Assembly (NCBI RefSeq): GCF_002051585.1
Contig: NZ_MZGX01000001.1
Span: 211,357 to 275,356, forward strand
Direction: 5' to 3'
DNA: 64,000 nucleotides
From: Ruminiclostridium hungatei
GTDB lineage: Bacteria > Bacillota > Clostridia > Acetivibrionales > DSM-1351
Within the stretch, counting starts at the first letter, position 1. The number at the start of each line of letters is the position of its first letter. The notes under the pieces are model-generated. The model was given only the letters and a program-made list of their open reading frames with translations. It did not search any database and was not told where the DNA came from. Both the position numbers and the translations under genes were made by a program. Below, in pieces: positions 1 through 7,158 of the stretch.

Positions 1-109
1 CAGCTGATTTATTCGAAAATGCGAATACTTCATCTTTTGATAAGTTCCTTCTGGCGAATTTCTGTATTCTTGACAATCGCTGGTCGGTAATTTCTAAGAT
101 TTCACTCAA
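1..109 (-). CDS. Partial phage protein downstream of portal
   Basis: The reading frame opens with TTG at 107-109, just after an AGGTGA ribosome binding site, and runs off the left edge after 36 codons. It overlaps the end of the portal gene by 8 bases, so translational coupling is likely. The visible residues (LSEILEITDQRLSRIQKF and onward) are charged and helical. In phage maps this slot often holds a minor head or head-morphogenesis protein, but too little is visible to assign a family. Confidence 0.55.
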   Translation of the reverse strand, partial: MSEILEITDQRLSRIQKFARRNLSKDEVFAFSNKSA

Positions 110-1514
110 ATTTATCACCTTCTTTCGAATTGGATTTTGCAGACTTCTCAGTTCGTAACATGCTGTTCCCGCCACCTGAACTGAAACTTGCACGGATGTT
201 TTCGCTTGGTTTCCCGGTAGCTTTTTGTACCTTCATAACTTCCTGGGCAGCCACATCGTTATCAATCCAGCCCATCAAAACAGCAATCGCGTAAAACTCC
301 TGCTTCATCTTTTCGACGGTCATTCGCTGTTCTTCGGAATTCCAATCAACAGTGTTATGTTTAAAATGGGGAATGGCTTGAATACCTTTTATTCTCAACC
401 ACAGGCGCATAGTTTCTTCAACAAGACGCTTGCTGCCACGTTGACAAGAAGCGATACCAGAGCAGAAAATACGGAACTGAACAGTACCCCAAGATTCAGT
501 AACACCCTGATTTCTGTTCATAAAAATAGCCATCTGTTTCAAACCAGATAGCGTCTGAGTATCAACCAATTCAGTTACAGCTCTTACGTCAAGGCTTCGA
601 GCAGCATTTGCACCTTGATTCATATTTATTATTGTGTCGCTGAAATGAACATAGTCTGCATCAGGATTCATTGTTTCCAGGGCATGAATCATGTTATCAA
701 GTTGCTTTTGAAACCATTGTTCAAGCTTTACGGCATCATTTTTTATGTGGGCAGGACAGAGAGCATACATTTGCGTTATGTCCATAGAAACATCAATTTT
801 GGGATAACCTTGGTGATGGAGAACAGCTTGCAGGTCTTGAAGTATTTGCATTTGAAAATCAATAGCTTGAAGTACCGGCGTCATGTTTAGTGTTCCTGTA
901 GGGTCTCCAATTTCCGGGTCAGCAGGTACCCAAAAGAAGTTTGCCTGACCAGGACCAAGGTAAACTTTCTCAGTCATATTCCATTGAAACGGAACATACT
1001 TCTTTCGGCCCTTTACTTCCATTAGCTCCCATTCAATGGTCTGTGGGATTACAGGGTGAACATCATAAATATCATTGCGCCGTTCATTGACCTCAACTTC
1101 CCAGCCCATGGCACCTCTGAAAAAGTGACTTCCGTGAACCTGGTCAAGTAAACCATCCAGGCCAGAATTACTTATTTCATTTATCCGAGCTGCAAACTCA
1201 CGCCACTGGCTTTCGACATCAGTAAGTCTGGTTTTACCATCCAATGCATAAAATTGAGCTTCATGCCCTTGATTCGCCAACCGAATAAAGTTCCACCCGG
1301 CCATTGATACATCAGGATTTACCCTTTTAAGAAAGTTGATAGCTTCAGCTTCCTCAGGAATATGTCGCAATGTTTTAAGCGTATCATATGTCCTTGATTT
1401 ATGAGGAGATAAGGTTGAGTTGAATCCATTTCCGATTTGTGTACGTCTGCCCGGGGGAATATTTGTAGGTGCATCTCTTGATTTTTTTGCAAACATTTCG
1501 TTCCAAAAGGCCAT
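102..1514 (-). CDS. Phage portal-like protein
   Basis: This 470-residue protein is the likely portal, the dodecameric ring through which DNA enters the capsid. The assignment rests on size, its place downstream of the large terminase in the same transcription direction, and a portal-like layout: an acidic, amphipathic N-terminal half, a long helical middle (about residues 230-340), and a Ser/Lys-rich flexible C-terminus. No short signature motif proves it. The start has an AAGGTGATTAA-ATG arrangement. It is separated by only 10 bases from the gene upstream and overlaps the next gene. An alternative is another large head protein. Confidence 0.6.
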   Translation of the reverse strand: MAFWNEMFAKKSRDAPTNIPPGRRTQIGNGFNSTLSPHKSRTYDTLKTLRHIPEEAEAINFLKRVNPDVSMAGWNFIRLANQGHEAQFYALDGKTRLTDVESQWREFAARINEISNSGLDGLLDQVHGSHFFRGAMGWEVEVNERRNDIYDVHPVIPQTIEWELMEVKGRKKYVPFQWNMTEKVYLGPGQANFFWVPADPEIGDPTGTLNMTPVLQAIDFQMQILQDLQAVLHHQGYPKIDVSMDITQMYALCPAHIKNDAVKLEQWFQKQLDNMIHALETMNPDADYVHFSDTIINMNQGANAARSLDVRAVTELVDTQTLSGLKQMAIFMNRNQGVTESWGTVQFRIFCSGIASCQRGSKRLVEETMRLWLRIKGIQAIPHFKHNTVDWNSEEQRMTVEKMKQEFYAIAVLMGWIDNDVAAQEVMKVQKATGKPSENIRASFSSGGGNSMLRTEKSAKSNSKEGDKFE

Positions 1515-1524
1515 TTAATCACCT

Positions 1525-1797
1525 TCAATCCTTCAACATTTCTATTTTTTCAAGCAGTTGCGCCTTAGCCAAATCAATAAAACTCTGGTTCTTTTTTATA
1601 AGGTCAGAAATAAAGGCTGCATCATCCTTGGTTATCTCAATTTCACCGGTTTTAATCAAGTCATAAGCCCATGCCATTGTTTGAGCTGGTCGGTTTGTGC
1701 TTGATGTTGCCAAAATATCAGCTAATATTTCGCACAGGCGGTCATTCTGTGGAACTCCTATTAAATCGAGGAGATTATCATCAAGATTTAGTTTCAT
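1525..1797 (-). CDS. Small phage protein, unknown
   Basis: A 90-residue acidic, helical protein. The start at 1797 is chosen because GGAGG sits 8 bases upstream; a longer frame reaches 1842 but has no such site. It overlaps the end of the upstream gene by 17 bases. It lies between terminase and portal, where phages often keep small head-assembly or adaptor proteins, but I recognise no family. Confidence 0.6.
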   Translation of the reverse strand: MKLNLDDNLLDLIGVPQNDRLCEILADILATSSTNRPAQTMAWAYDLIKTGEIEITKDDAAFISDLIKKNQSFIDLAKAQLLEKIEMLKD

Positions 1798-2158
1798 TTG
1801 GTTGGCCTCCGTATTTATTTTTCTGATTCGGCAATTCGCCATTCAGGGCCTTATCAACAAGTTTACTTCCCATGGCATAAAACTTCTGGAATTCAGGATT
1901 CTCGGGGTCATGATTCCATCCAAGATATTCTTTCGGAGGTTTATTCAGTGCCTTACCGTACATTGAGCAAATCCCGCCATCAAGGTTTAATTTCCTGATG
2001 AATTCGGGTGGCATTTTGCCTTCAACATATAACTTCGTTAATTCGTGGTTTACCAGATTAAGTACCCCAGTCATAACCAGAACTGAATACCGAAGTTCCT
2101 CGTAGTCCGGTCTGGCATTTGATTTGCAGTCCTCAATAATTTCTGATAGATTTCTCAT
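1781..2158 (-). CDS. Small phage protein, unknown
   Basis: A 125-residue protein starting MRNLSEIIED at 2158 behind a GGAGGATGATTTT spacer. It has a helical N-terminal half with a hydrophobic stretch (YSVLVMTGVLNLV, near residue 25) and a charged, proline-containing C-terminus. It shares the compact leftward operon with its neighbours and overlaps the next gene. No family is recognised. Confidence 0.6.
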   Translation of the reverse strand: MRNLSEIIEDCKSNARPDYEELRYSVLVMTGVLNLVNHELTKLYVEGKMPPEFIRKLNLDGGICSMYGKALNKPPKEYLGWNHDPENPEFQKFYAMGSKLVDKALNGELPNQKNKYGGQPNETKS

Positions 2159-2174
2159 AAAATCATCCTCCATT

Positions 2175-2414
2175 CTATTTGAATTTTTCAATTATCCAGC
2201 CTTGTTTCTCAAGCCTTAGGATAGCTCTTTTAAGGCCAAATTTTGTGAGCTTTTCTGCGAGCATTGTCCGGCGCTCAACAGACCATACTATATATCCACT
2301 GGGCATTTTAAATATAACCGCCCGTCTGTACCAATTCTGAACCGGTTCACCTTTTCTTGGCGGTAATACTGGCGGGTAACACATCAAACTCGGAATATTG
2401 GTTAAGTCAATCAT
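2175..2414 (-). CDS. Small phage protein, unknown
   Basis: A 79-residue basic protein starting MIDLTNIPSL at 2414, nine bases after a GGAGG site. The C-terminal half (KLTKFGLKRAILRLEKQGW) looks like a helix-turn-helix tail. It is the first gene after the structured spacer at 2445-2520. No family is recognised. Confidence 0.55.
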   Translation of the reverse strand: MIDLTNIPSLMCYPPVLPPRKGEPVQNWYRRAVIFKMPSGYIVWSVERRTMLAEKLTKFGLKRAILRLEKQGWIIEKFK

Positions 2415-2444
2415 TGCAGATACCTCCACATAAAATATGTAAAA

Positions 2445-2520
2445 GCATGCCGCACGTAGGAAGGATGGCCTGGAGGTTTAGGCCGGACCCATAACTAAGT
2501 CCCCGTTATTCACGGCATGC
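2445..2520 (-). ncRNA. Branched inverted-repeat element after the HNH gene
   Basis: An 8-bp perfect outer stem (GCATGCCG at 2445-2452, CGGCATGC at 2513-2520) encloses two further hairpins: GGCCT/AGGCC at 2467-2484 and GGAC/GTCC at 2485-2502. On the minus strand the closing arm is followed by TTTT, so it may act as a terminator. The branched interior is more elaborate than a simple terminator. Its role is unknown. Confidence 0.4.
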
Positions 2521-2528
2521 AAAATTTA

Positions 2529-3080
2529 TTAACTTGATGCTTTTAAAGCTTCTTCCGAATAGGGTAAATATTTAGCTCTTGCTTCAATCACAGCCTTTTC
2601 AGCTACTTTGATATCTGTAAAACGTCCAAGGTAAATTGTTTTACCTCCAACCCGACAATCTGCAACATAAACACCAGGTGTATTTTTGACGGGATATACT
2701 CCTCGGATTCCAGTTTGACTTTTTCTTGTGGCTTGCTTTCTGTTCTGAATGTTTTTCCCAACAGGAACAGCACGTAAATTACACCTTCTATTGTCAAGCG
2801 TGTTATGATTTATATGGTCAATATCATAACCCGGCTTAGCGTTCATAATCAGCCTATGCATTTGAAGGAATTTTCTTTTTTCTCCAATAACATAAGTACG
2901 CCCTGTAGCATATAAATTTCGGCGCCTTTTATTTTGACTACCATTTACAGTCCATTTCATAGGGACACTACCGACAAGTTCAAAATCAGCAGTATCTATT
3001 AAAACCTCGAGACGACTACCATCTATTTTGTCAATAAATATTGTCGTGACATCTCCGCGAATTTCATATTTATTTCTCAT
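2529..3080 (-). CDS. HNH endonuclease with AP2 DNA-binding domain
   Basis: A 183-residue freestanding homing-type endonuclease. The middle has the HNH core: HRL, then DIDHINHNTLDNRRCNLR with the characteristic DHxN and Asn pair. The C-terminal 60 residues (GIRGVYPVKN to YLGRFTDIKVAEKAV) are an AP2-type three-strand DNA-binding domain. Such proteins nick or cut phage DNA and spread themselves between related phages. The start at 3080 follows GGAGCGACAAAT. It sits between the large terminase and the next packaging-region gene, a common insertion point. Confidence 0.88.
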   Translation of the reverse strand: MRNKYEIRGDVTTIFIDKIDGSRLEVLIDTADFELVGSVPMKWTVNGSQNKRRRNLYATGRTYVIGEKRKFLQMHRLIMNAKPGYDIDHINHNTLDNRRCNLRAVPVGKNIQNRKQATRKSQTGIRGVYPVKNTPGVYVADCRVGGKTIYLGRFTDIKVAEKAVIEARAKYLPYSEEALKASS

Positions 3081-3118
3081 ATTTGTCGCTCCTCTCAATA
3101 GCGCTCCCAAATTTTAAG

Positions 3119-3178
3119 CATAAGAAAAGGACGGGGGAGCGAATTCCCGTCCTGTCAGTGTTGCAACACTGTCTTATG
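3119..3178 (-). terminator. Twin-hairpin terminator upstream of HNH gene
   Basis: Read on the minus strand, a palindrome CAGTGTTGCAACACTG (3156-3171) is followed by an 8-bp terminator stem (AGGACGGG/CCCGTCCT, 3128-3153) and the tail CTTTTCTTATG. Outer CATAAGA/TCTTATG arms (3119-3125 and 3172-3178) can close all of it. It lies between the terminase stop and the HNH start. The same layout recurs at 7821-7879. Confidence 0.7.
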
Positions 3179-3192
3179 TAATATTTGTAATA

Positions 3193-4755
3193 TCAACTTG
3201 CCCTTACAACTCCAGTCATTCGGAACATACCTGGTAGCACAAGAGCTGGAGCTTGAAAATCGGCAAAGCAGAAATATAAAGCACTAACAATATCGTCGTA
3301 GTCTGAATCTGTTCCGTTATGGTATTGTGTTGATTGTCCTGGCCGGTTAACCGAGATATATCCTTTTAACTGATTTTCTGTTTCCTGGCTCCATGGAATC
3401 TCACACCACTGTTGCTCAACCACAATTGAGAAATCATCAACAAGCTTTTCTTTATTACGGCCTTGCTCGTTAATAGGGAAGACGGTTAATCCTCTTTTGA
3501 CAAGCTGGGAACCTATTGTTTCACCGATACCGGTTTGACCGAAGTTAACTGAAGCTCCGTTATATAGCCGGGAATAGAAAGCTATTCTATCCCACTGCGA
3601 ATCCCAGCCAAGTCCAATCATTTGGTCAATTTTAACAACACGACCTTTACTGTTTCTTATTACAACAGGTTTACCATCACCTTTGGAAGCTGGATCATGT
3701 CCGAGAGTGTATGTCTCAAACGGCTCAGGTTCTTCCCACAGTCTCCAGAACTCATTAACTTGCTCATCAGTCAGACCGGCAGGAGCTTTCCTTAAAACTC
3801 TTTCGTAATTCGGGAAAACGGAATTAATATCTGCAATAAACTCAGCAAGATAATCCTGACGATACCGGTTCTTTGACATTCTGCGCTCGAGGTTTTCTCT
3901 ATAAATACGGCCGTTCTTTGTAACTTCGTTTCCTCGGACCGCCATATATGGATTATCCCAGGTAGTAAACTTCCATGACTCCCAATCAGGGTCCCAATCA
4001 GAAGTACCTTTTTGCCCCCAGCGCCACATTTTATAAAAATAATTCATGCCGAGTGGGGAAGAGTTAATCAGTGCAACGCCGCCTTTACCTTCAAGACCGC
4101 GGCCAGGAGAATTAAGACGTGCCTCAAGGTTTGACCATACATCTTCCATATCTGAAATTCTGGCAGCTTCCGTGATAGTTACAAGGTCAAGACCGACACC
4201 GACCAAAGCTTCAGGGTCATAGGCAGAATGAACTTCAATAACACCGCCATTTACTGTTTCAATTGTTCTTGTCGTTTTTGAAACATCGACAACTATTTCT
4301 TTCGGTAGGTTATGCGTAAGCTCACGCCAGTTCTGGTTAGCTACCTTCTCTGTAGGAGCAATTATCCACCAAAGCGCATAAGGAACCATGTCAGAACCAC
4401 GATCTTCATTAAGGCATTTAATAAAGTAATCAATGCCTTCCATGATTGAGCAACGGTCCTTACCCCATCTGGCGCCACATGCCAATACTTTGAATCTTGC
4501 TTCACTATTGTGAACCAGTTCCTGCCCCCAATGAGGAGTATAGTCGGCAGAGATATTGATACCGCCTCTGGCATTTGCCATTCGACATTCAGGGCAGGTC
4601 TTAAAGGAAGTATAAGACTCGTACTCAGGGCGCCAGATTTGAGAGAATGGCCTGCCGCATTGCTCACACATTGAAACTCTATCGCTGGTCGAGTGTTGTA
4701 TTAACTTTTCATTTTTTTGTTGGATTATTGAGACTGAACCGCCTTTTCGGGGCAT
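3193..4755 (-). CDS. Phage terminase large subunit
   Basis: A 520-residue packaging motor, ATPase plus nuclease. Residues 83-91 (CGARWGKDR) form a Walker A variant, and residues 170-176 (DLVTITE) supply Walker B and the catalytic Glu. The C-terminal RNase H-like nuclease is marked by GHDPASKG at 332-339 and by DSDYDDIVSA at about 463-472 with the metal-binding Asp. Unusually, the N-terminus carries four cysteines in two CxxC pairs (30/33 and 54/57), a likely zinc ribbon. The start at 4755 is chosen for its AGGTGATTTTT spacing; an in-frame GTG lies 9 bases upstream. Confidence 0.88.
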   Translation of the reverse strand: MPRKGGSVSIIQQKNEKLIQHSTSDRVSMCEQCGRPFSQIWRPEYESYTSFKTCPECRMANARGGINISADYTPHWGQELVHNSEARFKVLACGARWGKDRCSIMEGIDYFIKCLNEDRGSDMVPYALWWIIAPTEKVANQNWRELTHNLPKEIVVDVSKTTRTIETVNGGVIEVHSAYDPEALVGVGLDLVTITEAARISDMEDVWSNLEARLNSPGRGLEGKGGVALINSSPLGMNYFYKMWRWGQKGTSDWDPDWESWKFTTWDNPYMAVRGNEVTKNGRIYRENLERRMSKNRYRQDYLAEFIADINSVFPNYERVLRKAPAGLTDEQVNEFWRLWEEPEPFETYTLGHDPASKGDGKPVVIRNSKGRVVKIDQMIGLGWDSQWDRIAFYSRLYNGASVNFGQTGIGETIGSQLVKRGLTVFPINEQGRNKEKLVDDFSIVVEQQWCEIPWSQETENQLKGYISVNRPGQSTQYHNGTDSDYDDIVSALYFCFADFQAPALVLPGMFRMTGVVRAS

Positions 4756-4791
4756 AAAAATCACCTGCCATAAGCAGGCTCAAAGGCTCAT

Positions 4792-4968
4792 TCAAATATT
4801 AATTTCAACTTCTTTTTTGCAGTGTTTGCACCATAGGTAAATTTTATGAGCTTTACTACCTGTTATTAACCGGCATAGCTTCTGTCCACATTCTGGGCAT
4901 GTACTCCAGATTATATCTATATCCTCTGGCATCTTAGATGATTCATCTAAGTAAATATAATTGCTCAA
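4792..4968 (-). CDS. Small zinc-ribbon protein
   Basis: A 58-residue protein. The TTG start at 4966-4968 overlaps the upstream stop (TTGA) and lies 8 bases after AGGGGG, arguing for coupled translation. Two CxxC knuckles, CPEC and CKHC, sit in the second half, so it should bind one zinc. The role is unknown; such ribbons in phage operons may be transcription or nuclease accessory factors. Confidence 0.6.
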   Translation of the reverse strand: MSNYIYLDESSKMPEDIDIIWSTCPECGQKLCRLITGSKAHKIYLWCKHCKKEVEINI

Positions 4969-5273
4969 AATATCAACCCCCTTACCGGAAGCCCCGAAGC
5001 TTTGAGCTGTTGCCAAATTTGAAGGAAAAAGCTTCTGAACCATAGTGAATATTTAATGATATGGGGTGAATCGCAAAAATTAATAGGCTCTTCCATGTTT
5101 AGTGGCTCACCTTCGGATAATGCAAGTTTAACAGAATAAGCTAGAGTTTTTCCAGACTGTCTACCTCCAAACCAGTAAGGACCGTCATGAAATAAATATT
5201 CAGTTTGTCCTGGGTAAAGTTTTATGTCCAAAGCCTTTTCAATTAAGGGAATGGTTTCTTCGGTTATTTTCAA
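4965..5273 (-). CDS. Short P-loop protein, possibly truncated
   Basis: A 102-residue protein with a clear Walker A motif, GGRQSGKT, near residue 40. The lead-in (YPGQTEYLFHDGPYWF) is like terminase or helicase N-termini. It starts at TTG 5273 with GGAGG nine bases upstream. No Walker B or second ATPase half follows: the frame ends after a basic/aromatic stretch. This looks like the N-terminal remnant of a larger ATPase, or a stand-alone nucleotide-binding peptide. Confidence 0.55.
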   Translation of the reverse strand: MKITEETIPLIEKALDIKLYPGQTEYLFHDGPYWFGGRQSGKTLAYSVKLALSEGEPLNMEEPINFCDSPHIIKYSLWFRSFFLQIWQQLKASGLPVRGLIF

Positions 5274-5291
5274 TTTGACCGCCTCCGATAC

Positions 5292-5456
5292 CTATTCTTC
5301 GCGTTTGCAGCTCTCACATCGTAATATGGTTCTTTTGTCAGTCACCAGATAACCCTGCTCCATAAGCGCTTGTTCAATAATAAGACATTCTGAATCACAT
5401 TTTTTACATATTATCTTGATTTTTTTTGGTTTTCGAGCAACCAGGTCCTTAAACAT
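5292..5456 (-). CDS. 54-residue zinc-ribbon protein
   Basis: It starts with ATG at 5456, ten bases after GGAGG, inside the last codons of the phosphatase gene (8-base overlap). The product has two CxxC pairs (CKKC near residue 17, CESC near residue 49) and a lysine-rich N-terminus, so it is a small zinc-binding, probably nucleic-acid-binding protein. Function unknown. Confidence 0.6.
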   Translation of the reverse strand: MFKDLVARKPKKIKIICKKCDSECLIIEQALMEQGYLVTDKRTILRCESCKREE

Positions 5457-5970
5457 GGCAATAGTTCCTCCAATGTTCCCTCACAAAGCCCCTCATACCA
5501 GCACCGGGATTATATTCCGGATACACTTTCAAAAACTCGGCTTCGCAATCTTCCAGCGTTTCGCCTTTGATAATGCCATTCTTGATGAGATATAGCAGAC
5601 AAATGGATGCTGACCTGCTCTCACCCTGATTGCAATGCACCAAAACTTTGCAGCCTTCAGATAATTTCTTTTCAATGAAGTCCAGAGCCTTGTCAATCAT
5701 TCTTTTATCAAAAAAATCAGGCTTTGGGGCATCGACGATATTTAATGCCAGCCTATTTCCACGTTCAGACCATAGATATTCGGGAGAATCTTTTGGACAA
5801 CCACGGCCAGTATAACCTACAAATTGCCTGTGGTGTGATTCTTTGCAGGCATGCAAAACTGCCCATCCGTTTGTTGGCTGATCAACTTCTCTACCAGGAA
5901 TGTGTTCTTTTTCAAGATTTAGATAATCATGATCGTTGCCACAGAATAAATTTTTAAATATTTCTCTCAT
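5449..5970 (-). CDS. Dual-specificity/tyrosine phosphatase-like protein
   Basis: A 173-residue protein of the cysteine phosphatase superfamily. The signature HC(X)5R is intact: H112, C113 and R119 in VHCNQGESRS. Upstream, DAPKPDFF supplies a candidate general-acid Asp (about D80). The enzyme would remove phosphate from protein or small-molecule substrates through a cysteinyl-phosphate intermediate. The start at 5970 follows GGAGGTCATT. A phosphatase inside a packaging-gene operon suggests a host-modifying accessory role, which is inference. Confidence 0.8.
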   Translation of the reverse strand: MREIFKNLFCGNDHDYLNLEKEHIPGREVDQPTNGWAVLHACKESHHRQFVGYTGRGCPKDSPEYLWSERGNRLALNIVDAPKPDFFDKRMIDKALDFIEKKLSEGCKVLVHCNQGESRSASICLLYLIKNGIIKGETLEDCEAEFLKVYPEYNPGAGMRGFVREHWRNYCHV

Positions 5971-6027
5971 AATGACCTCCAATTATATATTAATAAAATA
6001 AAAATAAACGCATTGCAAAAACCTCGA

Positions 6028-6076
6028 AACACTGATGTATCAATGTGTTGACGGAAAACAAGTTTTATAGTATAAT
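6028..6076 (+). promoter_or_regulatory. Sigma-A promoter with overlapping palindrome
   Basis: TTGACG (6048-6053), a 17-base spacer and a perfect TATAAT (6071-6076) point rightward to the 26-residue peptide gene. An imperfect palindrome (AACACTGATG against its mirror, 6028-6049) overlaps the -35 box and may be an operator. Confidence 0.7.
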
Positions 6077-6102
6077 CTTTTTTAGAGTTAAAAATATTGA
6101 GT

Positions 6103-6134
6103 TACATGGCCATGTACTCCCGGAAAGGAGTACA
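6103..6134 (+). promoter_or_regulatory. RBS-masking hairpin with competing palindrome
   Basis: TGTACTCC (6113-6120) pairs perfectly with GGAGTACA (6127-6134) over a 6-base loop. This buries the GGAG ribosome binding site of the peptide that starts at 6139. A 14-base perfect palindrome (TACATGGCCATGTA, 6103-6116) shares bases with the left arm, so the two folds exclude each other and could form a switch. Confidence 0.65.
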
Positions 6135-6138
6135 AATT

Positions 6139-6219
6139 ATGAAAATAAAATATAAATTAATAATTGCATTAATAATCATTTTGATTTTGATAATTTTGTC
6201 AGTAGAGCCTGTATACTAG
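6139..6219 (+). CDS. 26-residue hydrophobic membrane peptide
   Basis: It starts at ATG 6139 after AAAGGAG and encodes MKIKYK, then about 16 consecutive hydrophobic residues (mostly Leu and Ile), ending SVEPVY. A basic N-terminus plus one membrane helix, a strong promoter and a sequestered ribosome binding site are the hallmarks of type I toxins, though a leader or other microprotein is possible. It is the only rightward gene in this leftward block. No antisense RNA can be confirmed from sequence alone. Confidence 0.55.
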   Translation: MKIKYKLIIALIIILILIILSVEPVY

Positions 6220-6230
6220 AAATAGTAGGG

Positions 6231-6249
6231 CAGAGGTTATTAACCTCTG
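6231..6249. terminator. Perfect 9-bp inverted repeat
   Basis: CAGAGGTTA and TAACCTCTG flank a single T. It lies just after the peptide stop and beyond the leftward gene at 6287, where a bidirectional terminator would fit, although no strong T-run follows on either strand. Confidence 0.4.
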
Positions 6250-6286
6250 TACCTCACAAATAATATTAATATAATTAATATTATAA

Positions 6287-6436
6287 TTACTCAGTATTTT
6301 CATCATCCTTAACATCAAAAATACAACCTTTACCCGAATTTTTAATATAAAAGTCAAAGAAATCTTTATAAGTCTTAAGCTCAACAACCTCAAGATTTTG
6401 CCATTCATGCCATTTGCAGAAACATAACTTTATCAT
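6287..6436 (-). CDS. 49-residue protein, unknown
   Basis: It starts MIKLCFCKWHEW at 6436 behind AAGGGA and follows the 51-residue membrane protein by 13 bases. The sequence has a CFC pair and an aromatic, acidic C-terminal half (KDFFDFYIK, KDDENTE). No family is recognised; the small size and weak ribosome site limit confidence. Confidence 0.42.
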   Translation of the reverse strand: MIKLCFCKWHEWQNLEVVELKTYKDFFDFYIKNSGKGCIFDVKDDENTE

Positions 6437-6449
6437 ATATTCTTGTCCC

Positions 6450-6605
6450 TTACAATTTTTTCTCAATAACGCTAGATATTCCAGCCCAGGGTATAAAGAG
6501 TAGAATCAATAATGGATTATCATAGTGTGAACTAAGAAGTATAAATATACCTAGTGCAAACATATCAATTCGCCCGAATATTCCTTTAAAAAGCCATTTA
6601 ATCAT
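6450..6605 (-). CDS. 51-residue membrane protein
   Basis: It starts MIKWLFKGIFGR at 6605 after GGAGGTTGAATGTA. Two hydrophobic segments (MFALGIFILLSS and PLLILLFIPWAGI) suggest a hairpin membrane protein. It follows the ERCC4-type nuclease gene in the same direction by 16 bases. Two-helix small phage proteins can be holins or superinfection-exclusion proteins; neither is shown here. Confidence 0.52.
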   Translation of the reverse strand: MIKWLFKGIFGRIDMFALGIFILLSSHYDNPLLILLFIPWAGISSVIEKKL

Positions 6606-6621
6606 TACATTCAACCTCCAA

Positions 6622-7158
6622 TCATTTATGTAATAAAAAATTCCTGAGGTAGTAATAAAACGACAGATAAATAAACTGTCCAGAGCATTTTTTATCTTTC
6701 ATAAAATAAAAGGGAATATCATATCGCTCGCTGAAACTATGCAAAGTAGCCAAAAATGACTCGGGCTTGTATTCAGTTCTGTAATTATGCTTAAGAATAT
6801 CAGTGTATTCAGCATCTTCAATTAAAAGCAGCATTTTACCCTTCTTCCGAATGAATTCCGATTCAATCCGGAGCCGGTCATTCGTGAAGTTTCCCGAGAG
6901 CTCAACTAAATCACCTTTGCGCTCGATGCTGATTTTATCCGTAAAATACAAATCCCTGACTATTCCTAATTCAGGAGCAGCAGGGAGGAAGAAGCTGTAA
7001 TCACCAGATTCGATTTTCTGAGTGACATATGGAATTTTCTTTTCAGTCAGCCATTTAGTAATATGGCCAAAAACAGTTTCTCTACTATCAATAATAATTG
7101 TCATGCTTTTAAGTAATAATTGTAATTCTTTATCACTATATCTATAAAAGCTAACCAT
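6622..7158 (-). CDS. ERCC4-domain (XPF-type) nuclease
   Basis: A 178-residue protein with the ERCC4 nuclease core: D24-SRE27 (IIIDSRE), D53 (SGDYSF) and the diagnostic E79-R80-K81 (SIERKGDLVE). Members cut branched or flapped DNA near single-strand/double-strand junctions. The C-terminal helices lack an obvious HhH domain, so it is a minimal nuclease. Start chosen at 7158, where AGGTGG lies five bases upstream; a GTG inside that site would add three residues. It overlaps the HNH gene stop by 8 bases, linking the two nucleases. Confidence 0.78.
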   Translation of the reverse strand: MVSFYRYSDKELQLLLKSMTIIIDSRETVFGHITKWLTEKKIPYVTQKIESGDYSFFLPAAPELGIVRDLYFTDKISIERKGDLVELSGNFTNDRLRIESEFIRKKGKMLLLIEDAEYTDILKHNYRTEYKPESFLATLHSFSERYDIPFYFMKDKKCSGQFIYLSFYYYLRNFLLHK

